Of a DNA stretch of 16,251 nucleotides, positions 1 to 7,422 are shown one piece after another. The stretch comes from Rhizobiaceae bacterium (lineage in GTDB: Bacteria > Pseudomonadota > Alphaproteobacteria > Rhizobiales > Rhizobiaceae). Location: positions 1 to 16,251 of the forward strand of contig JAEUMA010000103.1 of NCBI GenBank assembly GCA_016793565.1. Reading direction: 5' to 3'. How positions within the stretch are numbered: position 1 is the stretch's first letter; each line of letters opens with the position of its first letter. The position numbers were made by a program, and so were the translations under genes. The notes beneath the pieces were generated by a model. The model saw nothing but the letters and a program-made list of their open reading frames with translations, had not been told where the DNA came from and ran no database searches.

Positions 1-1811
1 AAGATCGGCAGGTCGCGCGCGCGCGCCTTCCGGATCGTCGAGGCGCAGTCGAAATCCTTGGGCGTGCCCGGCCCGGGTGACAGCACGACCAGGTCCGGCC
101 GCAGGCTGTCGAACAGCTCCTCCGGCACAGGGGAGCGAACCGTCGAGACTTCGGCGCCGGTCTGGCGGAAATAGTTGGCTAGCGTGTGCACGAACGAGTC
201 TTCGTGGTCGACCAGCAGGATTTTGACGCCTTCGCCGACACGCGCGGTCATGCGTTCAGTGGCGGCGGAGTTTCCCTCGCGGGCGTCGCGTATGGCGGAG
301 ATCATGGCGGAAGCTTTCAGTTCGGTCTCTGCCTCTTCTTCCTCCGGCACGGAATCGAAGAGCAGCGTTGCGCCCGCGCGCACTTCGGCGATGCCGTCCT
401 TGACGCGGATGGTGCGCAGGGTCAGGCCAGTGTTCATGTCGCCGTTGAAGTGCACCATGCCGATGGCCCCGCCATACCATGCGCGCGGGCTCTTCTCGTG
501 CTGTTCGATGAAGCGCATGGCCCACAGTTTCGGCGCGCCGGTGACGGTGACGGCCCAGGCGTGGCTGAGGAAGGCGTCGAAGGCGTCCATGCCGGGGCGC
601 AGGCGGCCCTCGATATGGTCGACCGTGTGTATCAGCCTAGAGTACATCTCGATCTGCCGCCGGCCGATGACCCGGACGGAACCGGGCTCGCACACCCTGC
701 TCTTGTCGTTGCGGTCGACGTCCGAGCACATCGTCAACTCGGATTCGTCCTTCTTGGAATTCAGGAGCTTGAGGATCTGCTCGGAGTCGGAGATGGCGTC
801 GTCGCCGCGCTTGATGGTTCCGGAAATCGGGCAGGTCTCGACCCGCCGGCCGCTCACGCGGACGAACATCTCCGGCGACGCACCAATTAGGTACTCGCCC
901 TCGCCCAGATTTATGAAGAAGGAGTAGGGCGAGGGATTGATGGTCTTCAGCCGCCGGGAGACTTCGGCTGGCTTGCTTTCGCAGCGCTCGTAGAACATCT
1001 GGCCGGGGACGACTTCGAACAGGTCGCCGCGACGGAAGCTCTCCATCGCCTTGCGCACGAGTTCGGCGTATTCGCCCGGCTCATGGTCGCCGCGCGGCGG
1101 GATGCGATCGGACGGCTTGTAGGACTCCTGCGCGCCCTCGCGCGGCAGGCCTTCGGTTGACCGGTCGCCGATGGCGTAGTCGTAGCGGTCTAGCCAGGCT
1201 TTGGCGGAATAGTGATCCACGACCAGGATCTCGTCGGGCAGATAGAGCACGAGGTCGCGCTGCGATTCCTGGCGTTCCTGGTGGAGTTCCACGGGGTCGA
1301 ACTGGAAAGCGAGATCGTAGCCGAAGGCGCCGTAGAGGCCGAGGTTGGGGTCCGCTTCCGTGCGGAAGAGGGCGACGATGGCGCGCAGGGCGGTGAACAC
1401 CGACGGCGCGCGCGAGCGCTCCTCCTCCGTGAACACGCGGCCGGGTTCGGCGATGCGTATCGTCAGGCGCCGCGTGGTGGTCTGCGTCAGCGTCAGGTCG
1501 GTTTCGGTCAACAGGCGGCGCGCGATGGCGGCCAGCAGGACCTCGCCACGGGCGTTGAGAGCCTCGATGCGCATGCCGCGGCCGTGCGAGGATATCACCA
1601 GCGGGGGATCGACGATGGCTGTATCCCAGCGCGTATAGCGGCCGGGAAACTCGTAGTTCGAGGAAAACACCGCCCCGCGCCGGCTGTTCAGCGCGTCGAC
1701 ATATGTCTCTATGGCGCCGGCATATGGAGTGGCCACCCGGTGGCGCGTGATCGCCACGCCTCCTTCGGTGACGAACCTCTCCGCACCCGTATCAAGCACT
1801 TCGACCGTCAT
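1..1811 (-). CDS. trpE(G): Anthranilate synthase, fused TrpE-TrpG (3' end beyond window)
   Basis: Makes anthranilate from chorismate and glutamine, the first committed step of tryptophan synthesis, in the cytoplasm. About 603 codons are visible. The N-terminal part carries the SSNYEFPGRYTRWD stretch seen in fused rhizobial TrpE(G). The chorismate-binding core follows, with PISGTIKRG, DVDRNDKSRVCEPGSV and VTGAPKLWAM motifs. At about residue 530 a glutamine amidotransferase domain begins (VKILLVDHEDSFVHTLANYF), followed by the oxyanion-loop motif SPGPGTP near residue 580. The catalytic Cys/His/Glu of that domain lie outside the window. The ATG at 1811 is preceded by GGGAGA, a good Shine-Dalgarno. 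Fusion of the two subunits in one chain is typical of Rhizobiales. Expression is governed by the trpL attenuator just upstream. Identity is very secure; only the missing C-terminus is unseen. Confidence 0.97.
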   Translation of the reverse strand, partial: MTVEVLDTGAERFVTEGGVAITRHRVATPYAGAIETYVDALNSRRGAVFSSNYEFPGRYTRWDTAIVDPPLVISSHGRGMRIEALNARGEVLLAAIARRLLTETDLTLTQTTTRRLTIRIAEPGRVFTEEERSRAPSVFTALRAIVALFRTEADPNLGLYGAFGYDLAFQFDPVELHQERQESQRDLVLYLPDEILVVDHYSAKAWLDRYDYAIGDRSTEGLPREGAQESYKPSDRIPPRGDHEPGEYAELVRKAMESFRRGDLFEVVPGQMFYERCESKPAEVSRRLKTINPSPYSFFINLGEGEYLIGASPEMFVRVSGRRVETCPISGTIKRGDDAISDSEQILKLLNSKKDESELTMCSDVDRNDKSRVCEPGSVRVIGRRQIEMYSRLIHTVDHIEGRLRPGMDAFDAFLSHAWAVTVTGAPKLWAMRFIEQHEKSPRAWYGGAIGMVHFNGDMNTGLTLRTIRVKDGIAEVRAGATLLFDSVPEEEEAETELKASAMISAIRDAREGNSAATERMTARVGEGVKILLVDHEDSFVHTLANYFRQTGAEVSTVRSPVPEELFDSLRPDLVVLSPGPGTPKDFDCASTIRKARARDLPI

Positions 1812-1851
1812 TGTCGTCTCCCATCTTTCCTTTGACGGAGCCGGAGAGCCT

Positions 1852-1889
1852 GAAAACAAAATGGCCGCCCGGAAATCCCGTTGCGGCCA
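1852..1889 (-). terminator. trp attenuator terminator hairpin
   Basis: On the minus strand TGGCCGC (1883-1889) and GCGGCCA (1862-1868) are exact reverse complements. They enclose 14 nt that contain a further CGG/CCG pairing. The RNA then runs into ATTTTGTTTT (1852-1861), a clear U-tract. It lies between trpL and the trpE(G) start, and its 5' arm is also the 3' arm of the antiterminator. That is the geometry of a classical Rho-independent attenuator. Confidence 0.9.
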
Positions 1890-1919
1890 CATACCCTTCA
1901 AACGCATGCAGAGCCGCTG

Positions 1920-1964
1920 TCAGCCGGCCCACCACCAAAGCGTCTTGATCGAGCGCATGTTCAT
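1920..1964 (-). CDS. trpL: trp operon leader peptide (14 aa, three consecutive Trp)
   Basis: The peptide reads MNMRSIKTLWWWAG and ends in TGA. Three adjacent TGG codons (1929-1937) sit near its end. When charged tRNA-Trp is scarce the ribosome stalls on them and the antiterminator forms, so trpE(G) is transcribed. The length and the WWWA ending match the 14-aa trpL peptide of Sinorhizobium meliloti, which as I recall ends IWWWAR; that peptide and its leader RNA also have trans-acting roles there. There is no Shine-Dalgarno. The predicted transcription start falls on the A of the ATG, so translation is probably leaderless. A second in-frame ATG at 1958 is an alternative start. Confidence 0.92.
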   Translation of the reverse strand: MNMRSIKTLWWWAG

Positions 1965-1970
1965 GCCCGT

Positions 1971-1999
1971 TCCATAGCCGGGAAAGCCGTGCACGGCAA
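1971..1999 (-). promoter_or_regulatory. Promoter of trpL-trpE(G), leaderless spacing
   Basis: The -35 is TTGCCG (1994-1999), the spacer is exactly 17 nt, and the -10 is TATGGA (1971-1976). Six bases separate the -10 hexamer from the trpL ATG, which puts the expected start of transcription on or next to the A of the ATG. This agrees with the leaderless trpL reported, as I recall, for S. meliloti. Promoter match is moderate, but the position is strongly supported by the leader it must serve. Confidence 0.65.
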
Positions 2000-2082
2000 G
2001 AGCATGCGGCCACGCGGAAACCAGTCCCCGGTCATCGCAAACTTGCCGATCCTGCATTGCAAAAACAGCATGGCTGATCCTC

Positions 2083-2112
2083 TTGGAAAAGTGAGCTTGC
2101 TTATAATATATT
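2083..2112 (+). promoter_or_regulatory. Promoter and possible operator of the MarR-emrAB operon
   Basis: Just upstream of the MarR ATG (2119) lies a very AT-rich patch containing TATAAT (2102-2107) and, overlapping it, TATATT (2107-2112). TTGGAA (2083-2088) stands 18 nt before TATATT. Either -10 puts the transcript start within a few bases of the ATG, so the leader is almost absent. The self-complementary elements TTATAA and AATATATT overlap the -10; they are a plausible site for autorepression by the MarR dimer, as is usual for this family. Which hexamer is used, and the operator itself, are inference. Confidence 0.5.
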
Positions 2113-2118
2113 GGGCTC

Positions 2119-2595
2119 ATGAAAGACGATGTCACTGAGAATCTGGGCTTTCTGATCCATACGGCAGCCAGACTTCTGCGCCGGCGCTTCGAAGCAAGGG
2201 GGGCCCATCATGGCTTGTCTGCCGCGCAATGGCGCCTCCTGGTCCATGTCGTGAAAAGCGAAGGCATAGCCCAGGCGCGTCTGGCCGAGTTGCTGGAGAT
2301 CGAGCCCATCAGCGTTTCGCGGCTGGTCGACCGGATGGAAGAGGCCGGCTGGATCGAGCGCCGGCAGGACGCCACGGATCGCCGCGTGCGCATGATCTTC
2401 CCAACGGAGAGGAGCCGCGAGGTCTTTGGTGAGGTCAAAAGCATGGCCGGCGAGGTTTACGACGACGCGTTGCGCGATCTTTCGCGTGAAGATCGCCGCG
2501 CTCTGGTGCGCGGCCTGGACGCCATCGTGCGCAATTTATCCGACGAGCAAGTCTCGGCCGGACAGGAAGCGACTGCGAAAGGACATGCGGCATGA
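2119..2595 (+). CDS. MarR-family transcriptional regulator of the efflux operon
   Basis: A 158-aa winged-helix repressor of the usual MarR size. The recognition region lies at about residues 52-93: LAELLEIEPISVSRLVDRME is the helix-turn-helix. The DATDRRVRMI wing (84-93) carries the family's D-x-R-x-x-R-like basic tip (D87, R88, R91). Flanking N- and C-terminal helices would form the dimer interface. The stop codon overlaps the start of the next gene (ATGA, 2592-2595), so it is translationally coupled to the membrane fusion protein. Regulators so placed (EmrR/MarR type) normally repress their own efflux operon and release DNA when they bind phenolic or hydrophobic drugs. The effector cannot be read from sequence. 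There is no obvious Shine-Dalgarno, and a near-leaderless mRNA is likely. Confidence 0.92.
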   Translation: MKDDVTENLGFLIHTAARLLRRRFEARGAHHGLSAAQWRLLVHVVKSEGIAQARLAELLEIEPISVSRLVDRMEEAGWIERRQDATDRRVRMIFPTERSREVFGEVKSMAGEVYDDALRDLSREDRRALVRGLDAIVRNLSDEQVSAGQEATAKGHAA

Positions 2596-3758
2596 ACGCG
2601 GTTTCGAAAGTCGACGAATCGACCTCCAAGGCGGTCACGCCCGCGCCTATCACCTCGCATGTGCCGGCCAAGAGCGCGCCGCAACCCCGCAAGCGTAGAC
2701 GCTCCCGTTTCGTGCTGATGCTGGCGGTTCCGCTCGCGCTCGCGCTGGGCGGCGGCTACTTCTGGGTCAACGGCGGACGCTATCAGGAGACGGAGAACGC
2801 CAACCTGCGGCAGGCGCGCGTCACCATCTCGGCCGAGACGGCGGGCAGGATCGTCACTGTCGACGTGACGGAGAACATGGCCGTCAAGGCCGGCGACCTG
2901 TTGTTCGCTGTCGATCCCGAGCCGTACCGCATCGCGCTCGACCAGGCGAACGCTGCGGTCGAGGCCGCGCGCCTCAACGTTGAACAGCTTCGCGCCGCCT
3001 ACAGCCAGGCACTCGCGCAGGAAAAGGTCGCCGCCGGCGAGGTCGACTATCTGAAGAGCGAGTACGACCGTCAGACGACGCTGGCCGACAAGGGCATCAA
3101 CACGCGCTCCGCGCTCGACGAAGCGCGGCGGGACTGGCAGAAGGCGGAGAACGAGCATCTGGCCGCGGTCGAGGGAATTGCCAGCGCACGGGCGGCGCTG
3201 GGCGGCAATCCGGACATTGAAACGGACAAGCATCCGGCTGTCATGGAGGCGCTCGCCGCCCAGGAGAAGGCCAATTTCAACCTCTCAGAGACCACGGTCC
3301 GCGCGCCGTCCGACGGAGTGATCTCGCAGGCGTCTTCGTTCAAGGCAGGTCAGTTCGTCAGCGTCGGCACGCCGCTCTTCACCCTGGTTGAGACGCAGGA
3401 TTCGTGGATCGAGGCCAATTTCAAGGAAACGCAGCTTACCCATATGCGGCCGGGGCAGCCGGCGGAGGTGGAGTTCGACGCGTTCCCCGGCCGGACTTAC
3501 CGGGCACGCGTGGACGCCGTGGGCGCCGGAACGGGCGCCGAGTTCTCGCTGCTGCCGGCGCAGAATGCTACCGGCAACTGGGTCAAGGTCACGCAGCGCG
3601 TGCCGGTGCGGCTGACGCTGGAGGATGCCGACGCGGCGCTGCCGCTGCGCACCGGCATGAGCGCCGCCGTGACGGTGGATACGGGCGTGGCGCGGGGCCT
3701 CGGTGCGCTGTGGGGCCATGCCTTCGCCGGCGAGCCCGCCGACCAGGCCGTCGAATAA
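2592..3758 (+). CDS. emrA: HlyD/EmrA-family membrane fusion protein of an efflux pump
   Basis: Periplasmic adaptor of a tripartite or bipartite drug efflux system, 388 aa, close to the usual EmrA length. A basic cytoplasmic tail (RKRRRSR near 33-39) precedes one membrane segment (about 40-59). Next come the first half of the lipoyl-like domain (about 76-110, SAETAGRIVTVDV and VKAGDLLFAVDP) and a long alpha-helical hairpin (about 115-230). The second lipoyl half is VRAPSDGVISQASSF...AGQFVSVGTPLF. A beta-barrel region with WIEANFKETQL follows. The order is diagnostic for EmrA. The start overlaps the MarR stop by four bases. It delivers substrate from the downstream EmrB-type antiporter across the periplasm; no outer-membrane TolC partner lies in the window. 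Confidence 0.93.
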   Translation: MNAVSKVDESTSKAVTPAPITSHVPAKSAPQPRKRRRSRFVLMLAVPLALALGGGYFWVNGGRYQETENANLRQARVTISAETAGRIVTVDVTENMAVKAGDLLFAVDPEPYRIALDQANAAVEAARLNVEQLRAAYSQALAQEKVAAGEVDYLKSEYDRQTTLADKGINTRSALDEARRDWQKAENEHLAAVEGIASARAALGGNPDIETDKHPAVMEALAAQEKANFNLSETTVRAPSDGVISQASSFKAGQFVSVGTPLFTLVETQDSWIEANFKETQLTHMRPGQPAEVEFDAFPGRTYRARVDAVGAGTGAEFSLLPAQNATGNWVKVTQRVPVRLTLEDADAALPLRTGMSAAVTVDTGVARGLGALWGHAFAGEPADQAVE

Positions 3759-3768
3759 AGACAGCATC

Positions 3769-3795
3769 GGTTTCCGGTCCGCGGGTCCGGGAACC
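3769..3795 (+). other. Intercistronic hairpin between emrA and emrB
   Basis: GGTTTCCGG (3769-3777) pairs with CCGGGAACC (3787-3795) over nine pairs including one G-U. After one T-T mismatch, two further G-C pairs close a GCG loop. No U-tract follows, so it is not an ordinary terminator. It lies in the 70-nt gap between the two genes, 33 nt before the emrB start. A role in RNA stability, processing or tuning EmrA:EmrB ratio is inference. Confidence 0.6.
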
Positions 3796-3828
3796 GTCTC
3801 CCATATCGCCATATCAAGGTCCGGTGCC

Positions 3829-5364
3829 ATGAGCGCGCCAGCAGGTCATTCGAACGTTCCCCATCGCGGCCTGATTACCGTGTCGATCATGCTGGCGACG
3901 GTCATGCAGGTGCTCGACACCACCATCGCCAATGTCGCGCTGCCCTCGATGGTGGGCGACCTCGGCGCTTCGGCCGACACCATCAACTGGGTGCTGACCT
4001 CCTACATCGTCGCGGCCGCCATCATGACGCCGCTGACTGGCTGGCTGTCGGACCGCTTCGGACGCAAGGAACTGTTCCTGGTCTCCGTCGTGGGATTCAC
4101 GGTCACGTCCATGATGTGCGGCATCGCCTGGAGCCTCGAGACGATGGTGGCGTTCCGCCTGCTGCAGGGCGTGTTCGGGGCCGCGATCGTGCCGTTGTCT
4201 CAGACCTTCCTGCTCGACATCAATCCCAAGGAGCGTCACGGCCAGGCCATGGCGATGTGGGGCGCAGGCATCATGGTCGGCCCCATCATCGGCCCGACCC
4301 TCGGCGGCTGGCTGACCGAGAGCTTCAACTGGCGCTGGGTGTTCTTCATCAACCTGCCCGTCGGCATCGTCGCCTTCCTGGGCAGCGCGGCCTATCTGCC
4401 GAGCATCGCGCGGCGACTGCGCGGTTTCGACTTCTTCGGCTTCGCCATGCTGTCGCTCGGCGTCGGCTCGCTGCAGCTCATGCTCGACCGCGGAGGCGAG
4501 GTCGATTGGTTTTCCGCCGCCGAGATCTGGATTCAGCTCGGCCTCGCCATCACCGGCTTCTGGGTGTTCGCGGTTCACACCGCCACGGCCGAAGCGCCCT
4601 TCATCGACCGCAAGATCTTTCTCGACCGCAACTTTGTCACCGGGCTGATCTTCATCTTCGTGATCGGGGTGATCCTGCTGGCGAGCCTCGCCCTGCTACC
4701 GCCGATGCTGTCGCGGCTGTTCGGCTACCCGACGACCACTACCGGGCTGGTGATGGCGCCGCGCGGGGTCGGCACCATGATCTCGATGCTCGCCGTGGGC
4801 CGTCTCGTGCGTCTGGTCGATGCGCGCTATCTCGTCGTCACGGGGCTGCTGCTGACGGCCTATTCGCTTTACTTGATGACCGGCTTCTCGCCGCAGATGG
4901 ACAGCTGGCTGATCGTGGAAAGCGGCATCATCCAGGGGCTCGGCCTCGGCCTCGTCTTCGTGCCGCTGTCGACGGTCGCGTTCGCCACGCTGGACCCCAA
5001 GCACCGCACCGACGCGGCGAGCCTCTTCAGCCTGGTTCGCAACATCGGCTCGTCTATCGGCATCTCGATCGTCGTGGTGGTGCTTACGCACAACACACAG
5101 GTCAACCACGCCGACCTCTCCGTAGCCATATCGCCTTTCAATCCCAATTTGTGGGCGGTGTCGCCGCTGGCGGCCGGCGGCGATGCGACCGCGCTGTCGC
5201 GCATGGACCTGCTGGTCAACCAGCAGGCGCTGATGATTTCCTACATCGACGATTTCAAGCTGATGATGATCGTCACGCTGATGGCGCTGCCGCTGGCGCT
5301 CGTGCTGCGCAAGCCGCGCGCCGCCGCTCCGGCGGGAGCGCCCGCCGCAGCGCATATGGATTGA
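3829..5364 (+). CDS. emrB: EmrB/QacA-family MFS drug:H+ antiporter (DHA2, 14 TM)
   Basis: Inner-membrane major facilitator transporter that exports hydrophobic drugs in exchange for protons, working with the EmrA-type protein before it. From the ATG at 3829 it has 511 aa, the normal EmrB size. Visible family signatures are LDTTIANVALPSMVGDL (29-45), motif A as GWLSDRFGRK (71-80), and the antiporter motif C region GAGIMVGPIIGPTLGGWL (145-162). NWRWVFFINLPVGI follows, and about 14 hydrophobic spans are spread along the chain. A longer reading from 3703 would run inside emrA and adds a non-hydrophobic, Pro/Ser-rich segment. The 3829 start has AAGG nine bases upstream and begins just before the conserved first helix, so I prefer it. 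The gap to emrA holds a strong hairpin. Confidence 0.94.
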   Translation: MSAPAGHSNVPHRGLITVSIMLATVMQVLDTTIANVALPSMVGDLGASADTINWVLTSYIVAAAIMTPLTGWLSDRFGRKELFLVSVVGFTVTSMMCGIAWSLETMVAFRLLQGVFGAAIVPLSQTFLLDINPKERHGQAMAMWGAGIMVGPIIGPTLGGWLTESFNWRWVFFINLPVGIVAFLGSAAYLPSIARRLRGFDFFGFAMLSLGVGSLQLMLDRGGEVDWFSAAEIWIQLGLAITGFWVFAVHTATAEAPFIDRKIFLDRNFVTGLIFIFVIGVILLASLALLPPMLSRLFGYPTTTTGLVMAPRGVGTMISMLAVGRLVRLVDARYLVVTGLLLTAYSLYLMTGFSPQMDSWLIVESGIIQGLGLGLVFVPLSTVAFATLDPKHRTDAASLFSLVRNIGSSIGISIVVVVLTHNTQVNHADLSVAISPFNPNLWAVSPLAAGGDATALSRMDLLVNQQALMISYIDDFKLMMIVTLMALPLALVLRKPRAAAPAGAPAAAHMD

Positions 5365-5378
5365 ACCATACCGCCAGC

Positions 5379-5405
5379 AAAAAGGGCGGCCCTGGAGCCG
5401 CCCTT
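5379..5405. terminator. Terminator between convergent emrB and fhs
   Basis: AAGGGCGGC (5382-5390) and GCCGCCCTT (5397-5405) form a perfect nine-pair stem around a six-base loop. Reading leftward, toward the end of fhs transcription, the stem runs into TTTTT (last two pairs plus 5379-5381), a proper Rho-independent signal. Reading rightward, after emrB, only CGAACTTTT follows, so it may work less well in that direction. It lies 17 bases after the emrB stop and 25 bases after the fhs stop. Confidence 0.85.
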
Positions 5406-5430
5406 CGAACTTTTGCCGATATGCAGTTCC

Positions 5431-7110
5431 TCAGAAGAGGCCTTCGATCTGGCCCTTGTCGTTGAGGAAGATTTTCTCGGACGACGGCACCTTGGGCAGG
5501 CCCGGCATCGTCATCACCTCGCCGCAGATCACCACCACGAAGCCGGCGCCGGCAGAGAGACGGACCTCGCGGATCGGCACGGTGTGGCCGGTCGGCGCGC
5601 CGCGAAGGTTAGGATCGGTCGAGAACGAGTACTGCGTTTTGGCCATACAGACCGGCAGATTGCCGTAGCCGGCGTCTTCCCAGGCCTTGAGCTGGTCGCG
5701 GATCGACTTGTCCGCAATCGCTTCGTCGCCGCGATAGATGCGCTTGACGATGGTGTTGATCTTGTCGAACAGCTTCATGTCGTCGGGGTAGAGCGGCGAG
5801 AACTGCGCGGCGCCGCTCTCGGCGATCTCCACGACCTTGCGGGCCAGTTCCTCAATGCCGGCCGAGCCCTGCGCCCAGTGTTTGCACAGGATGGCCTCTG
5901 CGCCCTGCTGGCTGACATAGTCCTTCATCGCCTGGATTTCTGCGTCGGTATCCGAAACGAAGTGGTTCATCGCAACCACGACCGGCACGCCGAACTGCTT
6001 CACGTTCTCGATATGGCGGCCGAGATTGGCGCAGCCCTTCCTCACCGCCTCGACATTCTCCTTGCCGAGATCGTCCTTCTTCACGCCGCCGTTCATCTTC
6101 ATGGCGCGCACCGTCGCGACGATGACCGCCGCATCCGGCTTGAGCCCCGCCTTGCGGCACTTGATGTCGAAGAACTTTTCCGCCCCGAGGTCGGCGCCGA
6201 AGCCGGCCTCGGTCACCACGTAGTCGGCAAGCTTCAGCGCCGTGGTCGTCGCGACCACGGAATTGCAGCCATGCGCGATATTGGCGAACGGGCCGCCGTG
6301 CACGAAGGCCGGATTGTTCTCCAGCGTCTGCACGAGGTTCGGCTGGATGGCGTCCTTCAGCAGAACCGCCATCGCGCCGTCAGCCTTGAGGTCGCGTGCG
6401 TAGACCGGGCTCTTGTCGCGGCGATAGGCCACGATGATGTCGCCAAGGCGCTTCTCGAGGTCCTTCAGGTCGGTTGCAAGGCAGAGGATAGCCATCACTT
6501 CGGAAGCGACGGTGATGTCGAAGCCCGCCTCGCGCGGAAAACCGTTGGCGACGCCGCCGAGCGACACGATGATCTCGCGCAGAGCGCGGTCGTTCATGTC
6601 CATGACGCGGCGCCAGGCCACGCGGCGCAGGTCGATGCCGAGCTCGTTACCCCAGTAGATGTGATTATCGATCAGCGCCGACAGCAGGTTGTGGGCTGTG
6701 GTGATGGCGTGGAAGTCGCCGGTGAAGTGGAGGTTCATGTCCTCCATGGGCACCACCTGCGCATAGCCGCCGCCGGCAGCACCGCCCTTGACGCCGAAGT
6801 TCGGCCCGAGCGATGCCTCGCGAATGCAGGTAATGGCCTTCTTTCCGATGCGGTTAAGCCCGTCACCCAGGCCGACGGTCGTCGTCGTCTTGCCTTCACC
6901 CGCGGGCGTCGGGTTGATCGCCGTGACCAGGATGAGCTTGCCGTTCTTGTTGCCCTGCACCGACTTGATGAATTCGGCGGAAATCTTCGCCTTGTCGTGG
7001 CCGTAGGGAAGCAGGTGCTCGGTGGGAATGCCGAGCTTGGCGCCAACCTCCATGATGGGCTTCTTCTTGGCGGCGCGTGCGATCTCGATATCGGATTTGA
7101 ACTCGGCCAT
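5431..7110 (-). CDS. fhs: Formate-tetrahydrofolate ligase
   Basis: Joins formate to tetrahydrofolate at the cost of ATP, giving 10-formyl-THF for purine and formyl-Met synthesis or for C1 assimilation and formate handling; cytoplasmic. The protein has 559 aa, normal for the family. It shows the ATP-binding loop TPAGEGKTT (68-76), EASLGPNFGVKGGAAGGGYAQ (98-118) and PMEDMNLHFTGDFHAI (121-136). Near the C-terminus are TMPGLPKVPSSEKIFLND and the ending KGQIEGLF. An in-frame extension to 7230 exists, but it covers the promoter and has low-complexity Arg-rich content. The ATG at 7110 has GAGGAA eight bases upstream and begins the conserved MAEFKSDIEIARAAK segment. It stands alone, with its own promoter and terminator. 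Confidence 0.97.
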   Translation of the reverse strand: MAEFKSDIEIARAAKKKPIMEVGAKLGIPTEHLLPYGHDKAKISAEFIKSVQGNKNGKLILVTAINPTPAGEGKTTTTVGLGDGLNRIGKKAITCIREASLGPNFGVKGGAAGGGYAQVVPMEDMNLHFTGDFHAITTAHNLLSALIDNHIYWGNELGIDLRRVAWRRVMDMNDRALREIIVSLGGVANGFPREAGFDITVASEVMAILCLATDLKDLEKRLGDIIVAYRRDKSPVYARDLKADGAMAVLLKDAIQPNLVQTLENNPAFVHGGPFANIAHGCNSVVATTTALKLADYVVTEAGFGADLGAEKFFDIKCRKAGLKPDAAVIVATVRAMKMNGGVKKDDLGKENVEAVRKGCANLGRHIENVKQFGVPVVVAMNHFVSDTDAEIQAMKDYVSQQGAEAILCKHWAQGSAGIEELARKVVEIAESGAAQFSPLYPDDMKLFDKINTIVKRIYRGDEAIADKSIRDQLKAWEDAGYGNLPVCMAKTQYSFSTDPNLRGAPTGHTVPIREVRLSAGAGFVVVICGEVMTMPGLPKVPSSEKIFLNDKGQIEGLF

Positions 7111-7145
7111 GACGGCGTTCCTCAGGGTTTGGCGTGGTCGTCTCG

Positions 7146-7161
7146 GGCGGGCTGACCCGCC
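7146..7161 (-). other. Hairpin in the fhs 5' untranslated region
   Basis: In the RNA, GGCGGG and CCCGCC pair perfectly around a TCAG loop, about 36 bases before the fhs start. The flanking GGTC (near 7178) and GACC (near 7137) could extend it into a longer interrupted stem. I could not match it to the conserved core of ZTP (pfl) or THF riboswitches, which do occur before folate genes. It is a structured leader of unknown role. Confidence 0.45.
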
Positions 7162-7200
7162 GCTGTCTCTATCACGAAGACCGCCGCGGGAATGCGCCCG

Positions 7201-7230
7201 TTTGTAGCCTCGCGGGCCTCCGGCGGTCAA
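7201..7230 (-). promoter_or_regulatory. Promoter of fhs
   Basis: TTGACC (7225-7230), an 18-nt spacer and TACAAA (7201-7206, in the context CTACAAA) give a good alphaproteobacterial housekeeping promoter. Transcription would start near 7194, leaving a leader of roughly 85 nt before the fhs ATG. The 327-base stretch from 7111 to 7437 has no other gene that I can support; it holds this promoter, the fhs leader and the upstream region of the small gene at 7438. Confidence 0.7.
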
Positions 7231-7422
7231 CTGTCATGCAATAAAGTTTCACGGGAAGAAAGTCAGCCGAGGCCGGCTCCCGTCCGCTTGTCCCGACAGG
7301 CGCGCATAGAGCCTCAGCCTGCGATGCGCCGCCATCCCAAAACAGCCGTGCGATGCACGGTTTGCGACAGGTCGGAGCGGCGGAGGCGAATGACCTCACT
7401 GGCGGCCTTCCGGCGGTGGCGC

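Larger units (their letters stand above)
1850..1964 (-). ncRNA. trp attenuator leader RNA (rnTrpL-like)
   Basis: This is the short transcript expected when transcription ends at the attenuator, about 115 nt. Its alternative pairings can be read directly. Segment 1 (GGGCCG, 1925-1930, overlapping the last Trp codons) pairs with segment 2 (CGGCTC, 1911-1916). Segment 2 (GCGGCT, 1912-1917) can instead pair with segment 3 (GGCCGC, 1883-1888) to make the antiterminator. Segment 3 otherwise pairs with segment 4 (GCGGCC, 1863-1868) as the terminator. In S. meliloti the equivalent attenuated RNA is a stable trans-acting sRNA; whether this one is so too is inference. Confidence 0.8.

Noticed and set aside
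1920..2135. 71-codon minus-strand frame ending with the trpL codons
   Set aside because: The upstream part covers the trp and MarR promoters; only the last 14 codons behave as the leader peptide.
4116..5465. 449-codon open frame on the plus strand inside emrB
   Set aside because: It is a shifted frame of emrB with Arg/Ala/Gly-rich low-complexity sequence; the emrB frame has transporter motifs throughout.
5413..7155. 580-codon open frame on the plus strand opposite fhs
   Set aside because: Its product is a His/Arg/Val-rich string with no domain and lies wholly antisense to a clear formate-tetrahydrofolate ligase. Long antisense frames are expected in high-GC DNA.
7111..7230. 40-residue N-terminal extension of Fhs
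   Set aside because: It would be translated across the fhs promoter; the ATG at 7110 has a good Shine-Dalgarno and gives the normal family length.
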